From the NCBI GenBank assembly GCA_026874595.1, contig CM049319.1, forward strand, positions 67,173,917-67,237,916: a stretch of 64,000 nt of DNA. Direction: 5' to 3'. This DNA is from Sipunculus nudus (Eukaryota; Annelida; Sipuncula; Golfingiida; Sipunculidae). Shown here one piece after another: positions 11,131 to 21,999 of the stretch. The position numbers and the translations under genes were made by a program. Position 1 is the stretch's first letter. Every line of letters begins with the position of its first letter. Below the pieces are notes generated by a model that ran no database searches, had not been told where the DNA came from, and worked only from the letters and a program-made list of their open reading frames with translations.

Positions 11131-11580
11131 AAATATGGGATATCTGCGATATGGGTCTCTTCTGAGAGCCCTTTTCTGGTGGCAAAATCCTTGGTGTCCA
11201 TCAACGCAAAATGCCCCGCCCCATCAGAGATCCCAAGGTCAATCGGAGGCAAAAAATTCTGCGCCATTGCTAATGAACATAGTCATGCAGCGTCGGAGAA
11301 TTCCGGTAACGGACAGACTCGGCATTTTATGGACAGGGACACCGTGATGAAACTAGAGGCGATGGACGATCAGATATCAGCCATCGTAGTGCAATATGGC
11401 TGCTGTTTGAGTGTATACCAACACGCCAGCAGGGCCGGGGACCACAGGACCTACAGGGGAGGCACCCACATGCACCTCCGGTCTGTAAAACGAGGATTCT
11501 GGGGCTTGAACAATTGGAATGACGTCATTTCCTCTGTTGACTTAGTCTGTGACCGAGAGTATGAAGGCAAGATTAATTAA
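11131..11580 (+). CDS. Beta/gamma-crystallin-like secreted protein (start unclear, possibly frameshifted)
   Basis: The frame is open from 11131 (after TAA 11128-11130) to TAA 11578-11580. The C-terminal 80 residues look like a beta/gamma-crystallin Greek-key motif: DDQISAIVVQYGCC, LSVYQHASRAGDHRTYRGG, then NNWNDVISSVDLVC. A conserved VY.H...G...Y.GG...W.D.ISSV pattern is the basis for the call. Single-domain crystallin-like proteins are usually secreted, yet no in-frame ATG with a signal peptide exists. The first in-frame ATG is 11329-11331 and would give 83 residues. An ATG at 11135 begins a hydrophobic start in another frame (MGYLRYGSLLRALF), and a single-base loss near 11176 would link it to LVAKSLVSINA in this frame. 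An upstream exon is the alternative. Confidence 0.5.
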   Translation, partial: KYGISAIWVSSESPFLVAKSLVSINAKCPAPSEIPRSIGGKKFCAIANEHSHAASENSGNGQTRHFMDRDTVMKLEAMDDQISAIVVQYGCCLSVYQHASRAGDHRTYRGGTHMHLRSVKRGFWGLNNWNDVISSVDLVCDREYEGKIN

Positions 11581-12056
11581 GCTTTGCTTAAGACTTCATT
11601 TCCCAATAATCTCTTAAAGATTTATATGATCTCTTAAAGATTTATATAAAGAAATGTCTTTATATATATATATGATAAATAATTATTTATATATTATAAT
11701 TTATATGTTATAATTATTATTCATATATCATAATGTAACTTAATACGAAAACATGAAGAATGGTATATATACTTATATATAATGAAAGAAATCCAGCTCA
11801 GAACATATCTTTGTACACAAAATTACAACAAAAAATATTCAGATGTCATGTTTTTAAATGTTCATGATATGTCCAACCAAGTTAAGCTAGTCAATACATT
11901 TTGGCACCGTAAGAACCCTTGATTGTATCAAAAAAATTTATATGCATCAGACGTAAAATTTTAAAATTAAGCTTGCATTAAGATTTCATTTATACTAGTA
12001 TTTATATTAAAGAATAATATTAGCGTCAAACCTAAATGATACATATATAAATACTA

Positions 12057-12104
<48 letters not shown>

Positions 12105-12430
12105 TATATATATGCATGTACATTGAAGGCGAAGGGCCGCGCCCGTCTATATTCCAAAATAAAATGTAACCGGGGACCCATGGATCTCGAAGTTCAGCTG
12201 AATTTTCTATAAGGATATTTTCAATTTTTTTTTTTATTGATCAAATGTGGATTCTCTGACTTTAACCCTTGGTCTTGTGAGAAAGACAAGGGGTAAAATA
12301 TAAATCCTTGGAGTTACAGCATTTTGATAATCATAATTATATAAAAAAGCCCTGTGAAACCAAAATCGAAGGGAATTGTCCCCTATTGGCAGGTCGGCAA
12401 TATCTTTAAGATAGAAGGTTTGTATTGAAT
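11581..12430. other. AT-rich 3' flank with (TA)n microsatellite
   Basis: A (TA)n tract spans about 12056-12114 and a short direct repeat ATCTCTTAAAGATTTATAT occurs twice at 11609-11647. Nothing else is recognisable. Confidence 0.5.
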
Positions 12431-12499
12431 ACTAAGGCTTGAGACGCCTCCAGGTTCTATTACAAATTTGGTAATGTGACCTTTACCTTTCACCTAATG

Positions 12500-13165
12500 A
12501 CCCAAAAATCACAACCGTTTTGATTAAGTGGTTGGCAATACATTAGTCAAAATCGAAAGTTACATATTTACAAGTATATTATCTGGAAAAACATATCCGT
12601 GGATGGACGGACGAACAGACAGATGGACAGACGAACAGGCGGACGGACTGGGTGACAACTATAGGGAATCCGTTATGATCAATAAAAACACCAGTTTAGG
12701 AACACAAGATAAAACAACAAGCAATATACATGATTGCTCTTATTTTATAGTCTAAAGAAATAGGGTAAAAAATTAAAATTAGAAAAAAATTACAGGTTGA
12801 ACCACCAGTTTCCGGGAATCGCCAAAATTAGCAAATTTTCAAGTAAAAAATCATCACAATTAATTCATTCTTATTAAGACCAAGATACTGGTCAGGAGGT
12901 TTGTTTCAGTTTTTTTTATTATTCAGGGGGTGCTTAAAGAATCATAACTCGGAAGATCCACAGTGATCTAATTTAGGGTTTCTAAGGGGATGATTTCTTG
13001 ATATCCATGGATGTTCACTGAGAAACAACTTTTGTCAGCGGATACAATTTTTGAATTGATGACGGACGACAGGGCGGACGGTCAGACGAACGACGAAAAG
13101 GGGCCACACAAGTCAATACCTCAGTGTTTCACTGATACTTTAAGTGAGCCGAGCTAAAAAAATGA
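12500..13165 (+). mobile_element. Pearl/Helentron-like interspersed repeat, copy 1
   Basis: It has an ACGG/ACAGAC-type microsatellite at about 12601-12650, then ATGATCAATAAAAACACCAG, a body matching the later arrays (TTATTATTCAGGGGGTGCTT, a 'tgatctaatttagggttt' line), a second ACGG tract near 13065-13090, and an end resembling GAGCCGAGCTAAAAA. The same order occurs at 17.4-18.1 kb. Resemblance to bivalve 'pearl' repeats (microsatellite plus core repeats, Helentron-related) is family knowledge; the assignment is inference. Confidence 0.6.
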
Positions 13166-13870
13166 AAGTTTAAGGTATTATATGTTGTTATATGCATTTA
13201 AGCTTTTGACCAGGTAAAACAGTTCAAATGTGTCGATCATGACTAGGTCTAAAATCTGTGAAAGCCATGAAAAATTTTCAGGGACACGGTACAACTTTCT
13301 TCGAAGGAAATTTTATTATTTCATATTATTTTATATTTTTTTAACACTTTTGCGTTTACTTATATATATTTTCGGGATGAACTGAGGGTTGAATTTGCAG
13401 TGGGGTTAGGTATGGCCTGAAACCAAAATGTAGGGGGAGGGTGCGGCCATTCTTTTTTCTTTGTAAAAGCAAGGCGGAGCGCGGCTGATTTCCTTAAGCT
13501 GTGCTGGTCCGGTTTTTGCCATCTTTTTGCTAACTGACGGCACTAAATTCCGGCTCTAATATATAAGATGTTATATATATATATATATATATATTAAATA
13601 TATTATATATATAATATATATATTATTACATTATATATAACATATTTATATATAATATGTAAAATATATGGGTTGGGTGTGGTACGGGCTCAAGCGCCTG
13701 CATGGTTCCGTTAACATGATCTTACTTATATGTATTATTTGTCTATTATAAATATACATGTAACGGTATCCCTTCGAGAAAAAAAAACCTGATGAGTACA
13801 CACTAAAAAGAAAGTGAGCTAACTGAAAAATTCGGGCGTTTCCAAGGGAGACATTTTTTTACAATTTAAG
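13166..13870. other. Intergenic with (TA)n tracts
   Basis: TA-rich low-complexity sequence spans about 13570-13660. No gene motif is seen. Confidence 0.4.
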
Positions 13871-14155
13871 GTGAAAAATAATGCCGTTGTTACCTCACCA
13901 AAATATTATCCAATTTTCCTGACAAAAGCGGAAGGAATAATAAAAAAAATTCAAACTAACCTGATGTATATTGCTGATAAACTCGAAGGTATCCTTAATC
14001 AAGATGCGAAAATTGGTGCCTCAGTTTACCAGATTGGCGAGGGAAAAGACAATCCGTGTACTAGGCCAGGACAAGTAAAGCAAATGTTAAACGGACACTT
14101 CGGCCTAAAAGAGATTAACCGGTCGAAATTAAAAAAAAGGAAATGTCAGTCTTAA
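13871..14155 (+). CDS. Unrecognised candidate terminal exon (about 94 residues)
   Basis: An acceptor-like TTTTTTTACAATTTAAG ends at 13870 and an open frame of 94 codons runs to TAA at 14153-14155. The peptide is basic and mixed in composition (KAEGIIKKIQTNLMYIADKL, then IGASVYQIGEGKDNPCTRPG, ending KLKKRKCQS), unlike the low-complexity ORFs nearby. No upstream exon or domain is recognised. It could be a fragment of a transposon protein. Confidence 0.3.
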   Translation: MKNNAVVTSPKYYPIFLTKAEGIIKKIQTNLMYIADKLEGILNQDAKIGASVYQIGEGKDNPCTRPGQVKQMLNGHFGLKEINRSKLKKRKCQS

Positions 14156-16560
14156 CCTCTTGTAGGGACAAACTTTGAACAGGTCATGGCACCAAAACAA
14201 CCCTCACACTAAGGAAAGTGCCCATCAACGATTACAACATATTCAATCGAATCATTATCTTTAATCAGGTACAATGCATCGCCCGAAAAATGACATACTA
14301 CTGTATATTTGTCAGATAGCGGACACAGTCTCGGTGTCTGATGTTAATGCCTCAACTACAGGACCTTGAGGCTCATGGCGGTTAATTTTTGTTGATATCG
14401 ATATTTTGGCTTCTTTATGGATTAACTTGATTAGGTCCCCGAGTTCAAAACAACCGATTTCATTTTTCAAATAAAATTCTTTTTTTCGAGATTATCTGCG
14501 TTGTATGCAATACGGCTTATATTTCAATAGCTTAATTCTGGGCACAATAGTAGTCCTAGGTCACGTAATTACACTTGATATTTACTCTGATCAAGACATA
14601 ATTTTCACACACTCCATAGCCGAGTCTCCGTAAGACGTTTATGTAAAACTATTCCATTGATAGCTCGGTGACTACATAAATCTATTTGAGGACGTAATGA
14701 ACGGCCCAAGCAAGGAGCATTTGTAGGATATGACTATGTAAGAATATAACTCTGGAATTTATTGATATCTCTTGAGGGAAACAGACACGATAAACGACTG
14801 CACTAACAGTAATCAATCCTTAGATGAAATATGCGCAATCTTCATAAACTAAAAAAAAATCAGCCGGTTAATTAGTTTATTTTTTCGATGTATTGAATAG
14901 TAATGTACTATTAAATCATTACAACTATATAATTAATTAAATATATTAAGTAATTTAAAACTGTACATTTTTAAACCCTGCAGTTACTCTTCAAATAAAA
15001 TAACTAGAGCGTATATATGTGACCTCATTTTTCCGTCTGAACCACGCGCTTGTGAACAAACACACTCAATCAAGACTCACAATAATAACAGAGACCAACA
15101 AATAAGATAAACGCATCTTTACTACGTTTACCCTATCCAGTACATCAAAGGTGTCTACTCTAAAACAAAATTCCAGATCTGTTGGAAATCCTTGGACGCT
15201 CACACGATCCGCTGCAGTCTGACGTAATTACCAAGACCCAATTCTTCTGGACTCGTGCGCCCTTAACCTAACCAGCCGTATCTCGATGCCTCTCGTCACG
15301 TCTCTGACGAACCTCACTCCTCCGCTGGCAACACTTGAGCGTCCTCTCTCGGCTTCGCTGACGATGCCTGTGTCGACCGTGTGGTGCTGGTCTGCGACTT
15401 TGCGTCTTGCCAGACCGAGATACTGGTTAGCGGGATGTCCGCTTGTCCATCAGCTGAACGGTAAACCCCCTCTCTGCGCCCCCTGCGCTCTCGGCCTCTC
15501 AGTAGTATTCTCACCCGGGGAAAAAGGCTTTTCAAAATTACTCACAACTCCTATGGCCATTTCAAGTCAACGGCACGCATACTAAGAAAGGTTTCTATAT
15601 CGGAAACGTAAACATAATACCCTTTGGCTTATGTCCGTTACACACTTAAAGTCGACCATTTAAGATACATATTTATGTTACGTTTCACACTTAAATTATA
15701 CGGTACTTTGCACTTGGAATTACAAATACGCTTACTTCTCGAAACATCAAGTTAATTATTTTTTAAGTGAAGCCATAACCAACCCTCCTTTGAAATAGTC
15801 TACTTTTAGTTTTTACAACCTGTATTCATACCGTGAGATAAAAGTCAAAAGTCTAGGTATTACATTTACAAGCAAGAGACAAGTGAGAACAACTTACGGG
15901 TCTTCCTCCCCAACCTTTCGATGGCACTCTAAGATCTTCGGCTTCTGTCCTGCTGGCGATCTGTCCTCGTTGTCGGCTTCAGTTCAAGTGAGATTTGGAC
16001 ACAAGAATTGAGACCCTTTATAATGGACTCCACTGAAAACTACTGACTATTCATGAGGCATATGCATTACAAACACTCAACAATAAGCAACGTACTTGGT
16101 AGCCCTATCAATATTCATCATCTTCGTCACGCTAGATCAGCCATTTACAAAGGCTTGACCCTTTACCTCTGAACTGATGACCCATGATCTTACTGACCCG
16201 AGCGCTCGAACCCGGTTGCAGAAATACAGGGCTCGCTCAATCATAGCAGTAAAATCAAAGCAAGCAATCGCGCCCATGTGTATTATTGGGCAATTCTGTG
16301 TGGGGAAATGTTGTCGCTTCACAGTATATGCCAATTCTTTTCTTTCTCTATTCTTGCCTAGGTACAAAGTTTCTTCTCCCGCAATTAAGTCTTATGCATT
16401 TTATATACGTGCCTTACTTCTTCTTGCCTTTTCCTCCTCAATAAGCAGTTTTAGGTACTTTACATACCCTGCAGTACATCCCGCAGGTTTAGTTGGTGGT
16501 GGCGGGGGGGGGGGGGGGGAGGGGGGAGGGTAGTTGTGTTAGGCCTCAAAACGTCGCATA
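14156..16560. other. Intergenic, with one GC-richer block
   Basis: Nothing is recognised except a GC-richer block at about 15240-15540 with only short ORFs, and a minus-strand promoter/leader-like signal at 15898-16022, listed separately. A 16-G run lies at 16504-16519. Confidence 0.4.
15898..16022 (-). promoter_or_regulatory. Candidate minus-strand TATA box and leader exon
   Basis: On the minus strand TTATAAAGGG lies near 16013-16022. A leader of about 90 nt would end at 15898 with a strong donor CCC|GTAAGTTG. The downstream block 15314-15535 is open but unrecognised. It could be a host 5' UTR exon or a retroelement LTR and leader. Confidence 0.25.
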
Positions 16561-16839
16561 TTTGATTTTTCAGAAAACGTGAATAAATATGCCTCTAAAC
16601 ATGAAAGGCAATCTCCAATACAAAACGTGAAAACATATTATAGAAAAACGAATTCACGTTTTTGTCACCGGCAACGTTTTGTGAAATCACTGTTTGTGCA
16701 GGACTCAGGATCTATTTGCGAGGAAAATAACTGGTTTCACGGTAAGAGGGTTGTCATGTTTCGTGAAATCACGATTCAAGCTAGCCTCCAAATCGTGAAA
16801 CTAGAGCAATCGTGTATGTCAATCGTGAAAATAACAGCA

Positions 16840-17104
16840 AATAAAATCGATGCTTACTTCCAAACATACAGGTCACCTTCCTCTTGTCTGCTGTTTACGC
16901 TAACAGTTGACTAACCTTCATTTAAAAATGATTTATTGTCTCAAATGATTTTTTTTTTCATATTTATTACATAGTAAAATCTATGAAATTGGAAAAAACT
17001 TCAAGTCGCACCAGAACACCTTGCACATACAATTGCTGTCAAACCCTGCATGCACACGAATAATAATAAATTGATCTGAATAGACTGGTCTCTTTCACAA
17101 AAGG
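16840..17104 (+). repeat. End module, left copy (inverted partner at 22995-23275)
   Basis: GATGCTTACTTCCAAACATA begins this segment, and its reverse complement is found at about 23247-23268. Similarity, roughly 80% by eye, continues through AAAACTTCAAGTCGCA and ACACCTTGCACAT to the start of the pyrimidine tract. The pair forms large inverted repeats about 6.1 kb apart. Confidence 0.75.
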
Positions 17105-17405
17105 AAAGATTTATCAAAGACTTTTCTTCTTCTCCCCATTCTTACTCTGCTTCTTCCTTGTCCTCTCACTGTTTTTCTCCTTCTTCTCACTCTTCTTCTC
17201 TCCTTTTTTCTCTCATCCATTTGCTCATCGCTATTTGCTCATTGTCTCCTTCCCCTTACACTTTTCAACTTCATCTATTGTACTTCTCTTGTCCTCTGCT
17301 CTTCTCTTTACATCCGCATGCCTCTTTTTCTCTCTTCTTTCTTTCTTCATGTCTTTTTATTTTATTCTATTCCTTGCCCTACTTCCTTAACTTCTTTTAA
17401 TTTTT
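17105..17405 (+). repeat. Polypyrimidine tract
   Basis: About 300 bp is almost all C and T on the plus strand (CTTCTTCTCC-like). It directly follows the end module, as does the purine tract at 22.0-23.0 kb in the inverted copy. ORFs in it are low-complexity artefacts. Confidence 0.85.
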
Positions 17406-17439
17406 TTCTCTGTGTATTTACCTTCTTTTGTCTTGCTTT

Positions 17440-18062
17440 TCTTCTCGTGGTGGGCCATACTGAAATCTAGTTTCAAATCCATGTGTCAATCCAACCTAGA
17501 GTTATCATCTGGGAACAAATTTGTGTGGAAGGACGGATGGTCAGTAAGACAGACAGACAAACAAACAGTCAGAGTGATTAGTATAGGGGCATCCAATTAT
17601 GATCAATAAACACACCAAGTTCTGGGACAATAGATGTAATCACAGCTGAGAAACTGACATGATGGTTTTCATATTTTTATATAATTGAAAAATATTCTTT
17701 AAAATAACAAAAATACAGTTAGCGCCATCACCTTTTCGGGAACTGACAAAACATGGTCATGGTCAATATTTAAGGCAGGATTCATGACAATCCATGAATT
17801 AATTACCAAGATATTTGAGGTTTTGTATCAAATTTTTTATTATTCTGGGGCTACGTTCAAGCCCAGTGGCTCGGAGGATATAGGTCGCAGTGACCTAATT
17901 TCAGATTTCAAAGAAGATTTTTCTTGACCTCCCTGGGTATTCACTAAGAAGTTTCTAGGGCCAGCAGTTCCGATTTGTGCCTTGCTAACTGACGGCCGGA
18001 CGGACAACGGACAAAGCGCCATTCCTAAACCTGAGTTGACTTACAGTCAGCTGAGCTTGAAA
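17440..18062 (+). mobile_element. Pearl/Helentron-like repeat, copy 2
   Basis: It has the same order as copy 1: an ACGG/ACAGAC tract at 17530-17572, ATGATCAATAAACACACCA, the core (TTTTTTATTATTCTGGGGCT; 'gtgacctaatttcagattt'), GGACGGACAACGGACAAAGC near 17998-18018, and the hairpin-like end GACTTACAGTCAGCTGAGCT at about 18039-18058. Confidence 0.65.
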
Positions 18063-18119
18063 TGATTTATTCCAAAGAATGTTGTGACAATCCCTCAGTA
18101 TATATATATAAATAAATGT

Positions 18120-18545
18120 AGAGGAACAAGAGTCAACGAAAAAGAAGAAGAAAAGAAAGAAGACTGACAAGAAGAGGACAAGAGGTAGAACAAGTCCGAG
18201 GTTGGACAAAATAGAAGAGAAAAAAGAGGGAGGAGAAGAGTAGGAGGAATAAAAAAGATTAAAAGATGACGATGATAAAGCAGAGTGAGAAGATGAAGGA
18301 GAAAAAAATGTCAGAAGAAGAAAAATAAGTGTAACAGAAATTATACTAAGAAGATAATTGAAAAAAAAGTGAAGAAAAAAGAATATTAAGATATATAGGT
18401 AACAGTAAAGAGTGAAGGTAACAGTTAAGAGGACAGGAAATGTAAGATGAAATGCATGAAGACAAAAAAAAGAAGAATGACAAGGAGAACAGGAGTAAGG
18501 TGGAGTAGTAGAGGAAGTAGAAACAACGAGAAAAACGAAGATAAG
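18120..18545 (+). repeat. Polypurine tract
   Basis: More than 400 bp is strongly A/G on the plus strand (AGAAGAAGAAAAGAAAG-like). Minus-strand ORFs rich in Phe/Leu/Ser here are artefacts of composition. Confidence 0.85.
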
Positions 18546-18834
18546 AAAAAACAAGTGACCCATGGGTCATGACGCTCAGCTGACTGGGAAGAGATTCGCA
18601 AAAGGAAATTTTATCATTAGAATGGTAGTATATACCCATTCAACTGAAGCATCAAACAGATTAACCAACAGGCCAAGATTTAGTCTGTATTTATATATCT
18701 CAAAAATAGAGAAAAATGTGTAAACTTTTAAAACTAGAATACGGGTAACCAACAAGTGACTACATGTATCTGCCAAAATCGGATAGTGAGGCATGGATTG
18801 AGTGGCAAGGGGAAATAGAGTGAGGTATGTTGCA

Positions 18835-19670
18835 TATTAGCATGGATGTCTGCAGCCTAAATGTGTATGTAGGTTGTGCCACCTACCACAAATCCAGAAA
18901 GCTGTCCAAGTTGTATACACCTGCAAAATTTTAGGCAGAAAAGTCAAACCACTACATGTATATGAGCGATTTTTGCCCATGGCAGACAAACAGACAAACA
19001 CTGTGCAAAAATCTTTGCAGGTAACCCCTCCAGTTTTGTGTATGATAAAGACCTATGTGAGATCTAAACACATGCACAATTTTGGCCCAATCGGTCAAAT
19101 GGTTCCTGAGATATGAGCTTGGATGTGTGCAGCGTTAACTAGAATGTAGGTGGCGCCACCTGTCATAAAATCAAGAAAGCTGTCCACGATATAAAACCTG
19201 CAAAATTTTAGGCAGTTATGTCGAACCACTACAGAGAAATGAGTGATTTTAGGCCACGGCAGACTAACAGACAGACGCTGTGCAAACATTGTTACAGGTG
19301 GCGCCACCATTTTTTGTGTATGTTACAGAGCTATCAAAGGGCTACATTTGTATAAATTTTATTTCCTGATCGGTCAAACGGTTCCCAAGATATAAGCTTG
19401 GATGTCATCAGCGTGAACGTGAACGTAGGTGGCGCCACGTGTCATAAAATCAAGAAAGCTATCCTGGATGTATACGCATGACGAATTTCAGGTAAATTAG
19501 TCAATTCACTGCAGAGATATGAGTGATTTTAACCCAAGGCAGATGAACAGATGGACACTGTGCAAACATGGTTACAGGTGGCGCCACCATTTTTTGTGTA
19601 TGTTATAAAGCAATCCAAGGGCTACATTTGTATCAATTTTATTTCCTGATCGGTCAAACTGTTCCCCAGA
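18835..19670 (+). repeat. Tandem array A, three units of about 279 bp
   Basis: Units begin near 18835, 19114 and 19394 with a line like GATATGAGCTTGGATGTGTG. Each holds two GGTGGCGCCACC-type palindromes about 148 bp apart (exact at 19149-19160, 19297-19308 and 19577-19588; one mismatch at 19428; degenerate in the first unit) and an AACAGACAGACGCTGTGC-like line. No coding potential is seen. Confidence 0.85.
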
Positions 19671-19899
19671 TATGAGGGTTTATGAGTGGAAACAGACCCA
19701 CAAATGGACACTGGATAGAGAGGAAAAGTCAGAGGTCAACGCAAATTGGTTAGGCACCAGTTCACATGTGACCCGATAATAGGTGTAAGTTTTGGAAAAA
19801 TCGGTCCATTAGTCTCCGAGGAGCTCTCTGGAAACGAACGCCGCCGCGGTGGAGGAACTCGGTCAAAAACATAGTATCCGCAAAACTTCGTTTTGGCAG

Positions 19900-21990
19900 A
19901 TACAAAAATACAAGTGGCTCCACCAGTCTGCAGAAACTAATAAAAACACTTAATGGTCAATATCCATGCAAAAAATCATGGTGATCTCTGCATTAGGTGT
20001 TCAGATACTTCAGTTTTTGTATCAAATTGTCCATTATTCTGAGGGATACTTCGGAGTCCTATAGCTTGAAGGATATGGGTAACAGAGACCTAATTTCAAG
20101 TTTCCACAGGCACCTTTCATGGGCCTCCTTGCATGACAAGAATGAAGATTCTAGGTCCAGTTGTTGCGATTTGTACCCTGTTGACAGATAACCACATCTT
20201 TAAAGGTCTCAAAAAAAAAGAAAAAAATTCGTAAAAATTTGAAAAAAAAATAGAGGTGGCACACCCAGTCTGCAGAAACTGATGGAACAGCTCATGATCA
20301 ATATGTATGCCGAAAATCATGACCATCAGTGTTGTAGTTATTAAATTACTGCAGTTTTTGTATCAAATTTTCCATTATTCTGGGGGGGGGGGGGGTATTT
20401 TGGACCTATACAGCTTAAAGAATATGGGTAACAGAGACCTAATTTCAAGTTTCCATGGAGACTTTTCATGGGTCTCCCTGTGTGTCAAGAATGAAGATTC
20501 TTGGTCCAGTTTTTATGATTTGTGCCCTGTTAACAGATGTTCATATCTTTAAAGGTCTCAAAAATACAGAAAAATTTCGTAAAAAAAAACGAACAAATAC
20601 AGGTGGTGCCACCAGTCTGCAGAAACTTATGAAACACTCCATGATCAATATCCATGCAAACAATTATGGTTATCTCTGCATTAGTTGTTCAGATACTTTA
20701 GCTTTTGTATCAAATTTTCCATTATTCTGAGCTGTACTTTGGAGTGCCATAGCTCAAAGGATATGGGTAACAGAGACCAAATTTCAGGTTTCCATGGAGA
20801 CTTATCATGGGTCTCCCTGTGTGTCAAGAACGAAGATTCTAGGTCCAGTCGTTACGATTTGTACCCTGTTGACAGATAACTACATCCTTAAAGGTCTCAA
20901 AAATGGAGAAAACAATTCGTGAACATTGAAAAATACAGGTGGCGCCACCAGTCTTCATAAAACTGATGAAACATCTCATGATCAATATGTATGTCGAAAA
21001 TCATGACCATCAGTGATGTAGTTAATGAGATATTGAAGTTTTTGTATGAAATTTTTGACTATTCTGGGGGGTAATTTTGGGCCCCATAGCTCGAAGGATA
21101 TGGGTAACAGAGACCTAATTTCTGGTTTCCATGGAGACTTTTCATAGGTCTCTCAGTGTGTCGAAAATGAAGATTCTAGGTCCAGTCGTTACGATTTGTG
21201 CCACGCTAACAGATGACAGCATCCTCAAAGGTCTCAAAAATAGAGGAAAAAATCGTAAAAAATCAAACAGTACAGGTGGCGCCACCAGTCTGCAGGAACT
21301 GATCGAACATCTCATGATCAATATGTATGCCAAAAATGAAGACCATCAGTGATGTAGTTATTGAAATATTGAATTTTTGTATGAAATTTTTTACTATTCT
21401 GGGGGGTACTTTGGGGCCCCATAGCTCGAAGGATATGGGTAACAGAGACCTAATTTCTGGTTTCCAAGGAGATTTTTCATGGACCTCTCAGTGTGTCAAG
21501 AATTAAGATTCTAAGTCCAGTCTTTATGATTTGTGCCTTGTTAACAGATGTTCACATTTTTAAAGGTCTCAAAAATAGAGAAAAAAATTCGTAAAAAATC
21601 GAAAAATACAGGTGGCGCCACCAGTCTGCAGGAAGTGATGTAACATCTCATGATCAATATGTATGCCAAAAATCATGACCATCAGTCAAGTAGTTAATGA
21701 GATATTGAAGTTTTTGTATGAAATTTTTGACTTTTCTGGGGGGTACTTTGGGGCCACATAGCTCGAAGGATATGGGTAACAGAGACCTAATTTCTAGTTT
21801 CCAAGGAGATTTTTTATGGACCTTTCAGAATCCCAAGTTACAATGTTCTAGGTCCAGCGGTTACGATTTGTGCCTGGTTAACGGACGGACAGACGGACAG
21901 ACGGACAGACAGACAGACGGACAGACGGACAGACGGACGACGGACAAAGAGTGATCGCTATAGCTCAGATGACTTTCAGTCAGCTGAGCT
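19900..21990 (+). repeat. Tandem array B, six units of about 336-347 bp, ending in ACGG microsatellite and hairpin
   Basis: The line CCACCAGTCTGCAG recurs at about 19921, 20263, 20610, 20946, 21283 and 21619. Each unit carries ATGGGTAACAGAGACCTAAT and ATTCTAGGTCCAGT, and the later ones begin with GGTGGCGCCACC (20938, 21275, 21611). The last unit runs into GACGGACAGACGGACAGAC (21887-21935) and the terminal hairpin AGCTCAGATGACTTTCAGTC / AGCTGAGCT (21963-21991). It looks like a pearl-like element whose core has expanded. Confidence 0.88.
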
Positions 21991-21999
21991 AAAAAGGTA

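Noticed and set aside
17158-17400. Ser/Leu/Phe-rich ORF
   Set aside because: Low-complexity pyrimidine tract, no motif.
17985-18563. 192-codon minus-strand ORF resembling a multi-pass membrane protein
   Set aside because: Its hydrophobicity comes from the polypurine tract read on the other strand.
20307-21954. Short ORFs repeating LKDMGNRDLISSF-like peptides
   Set aside because: They arise from array B units; frames are not maintained between units and no start or splice support exists.
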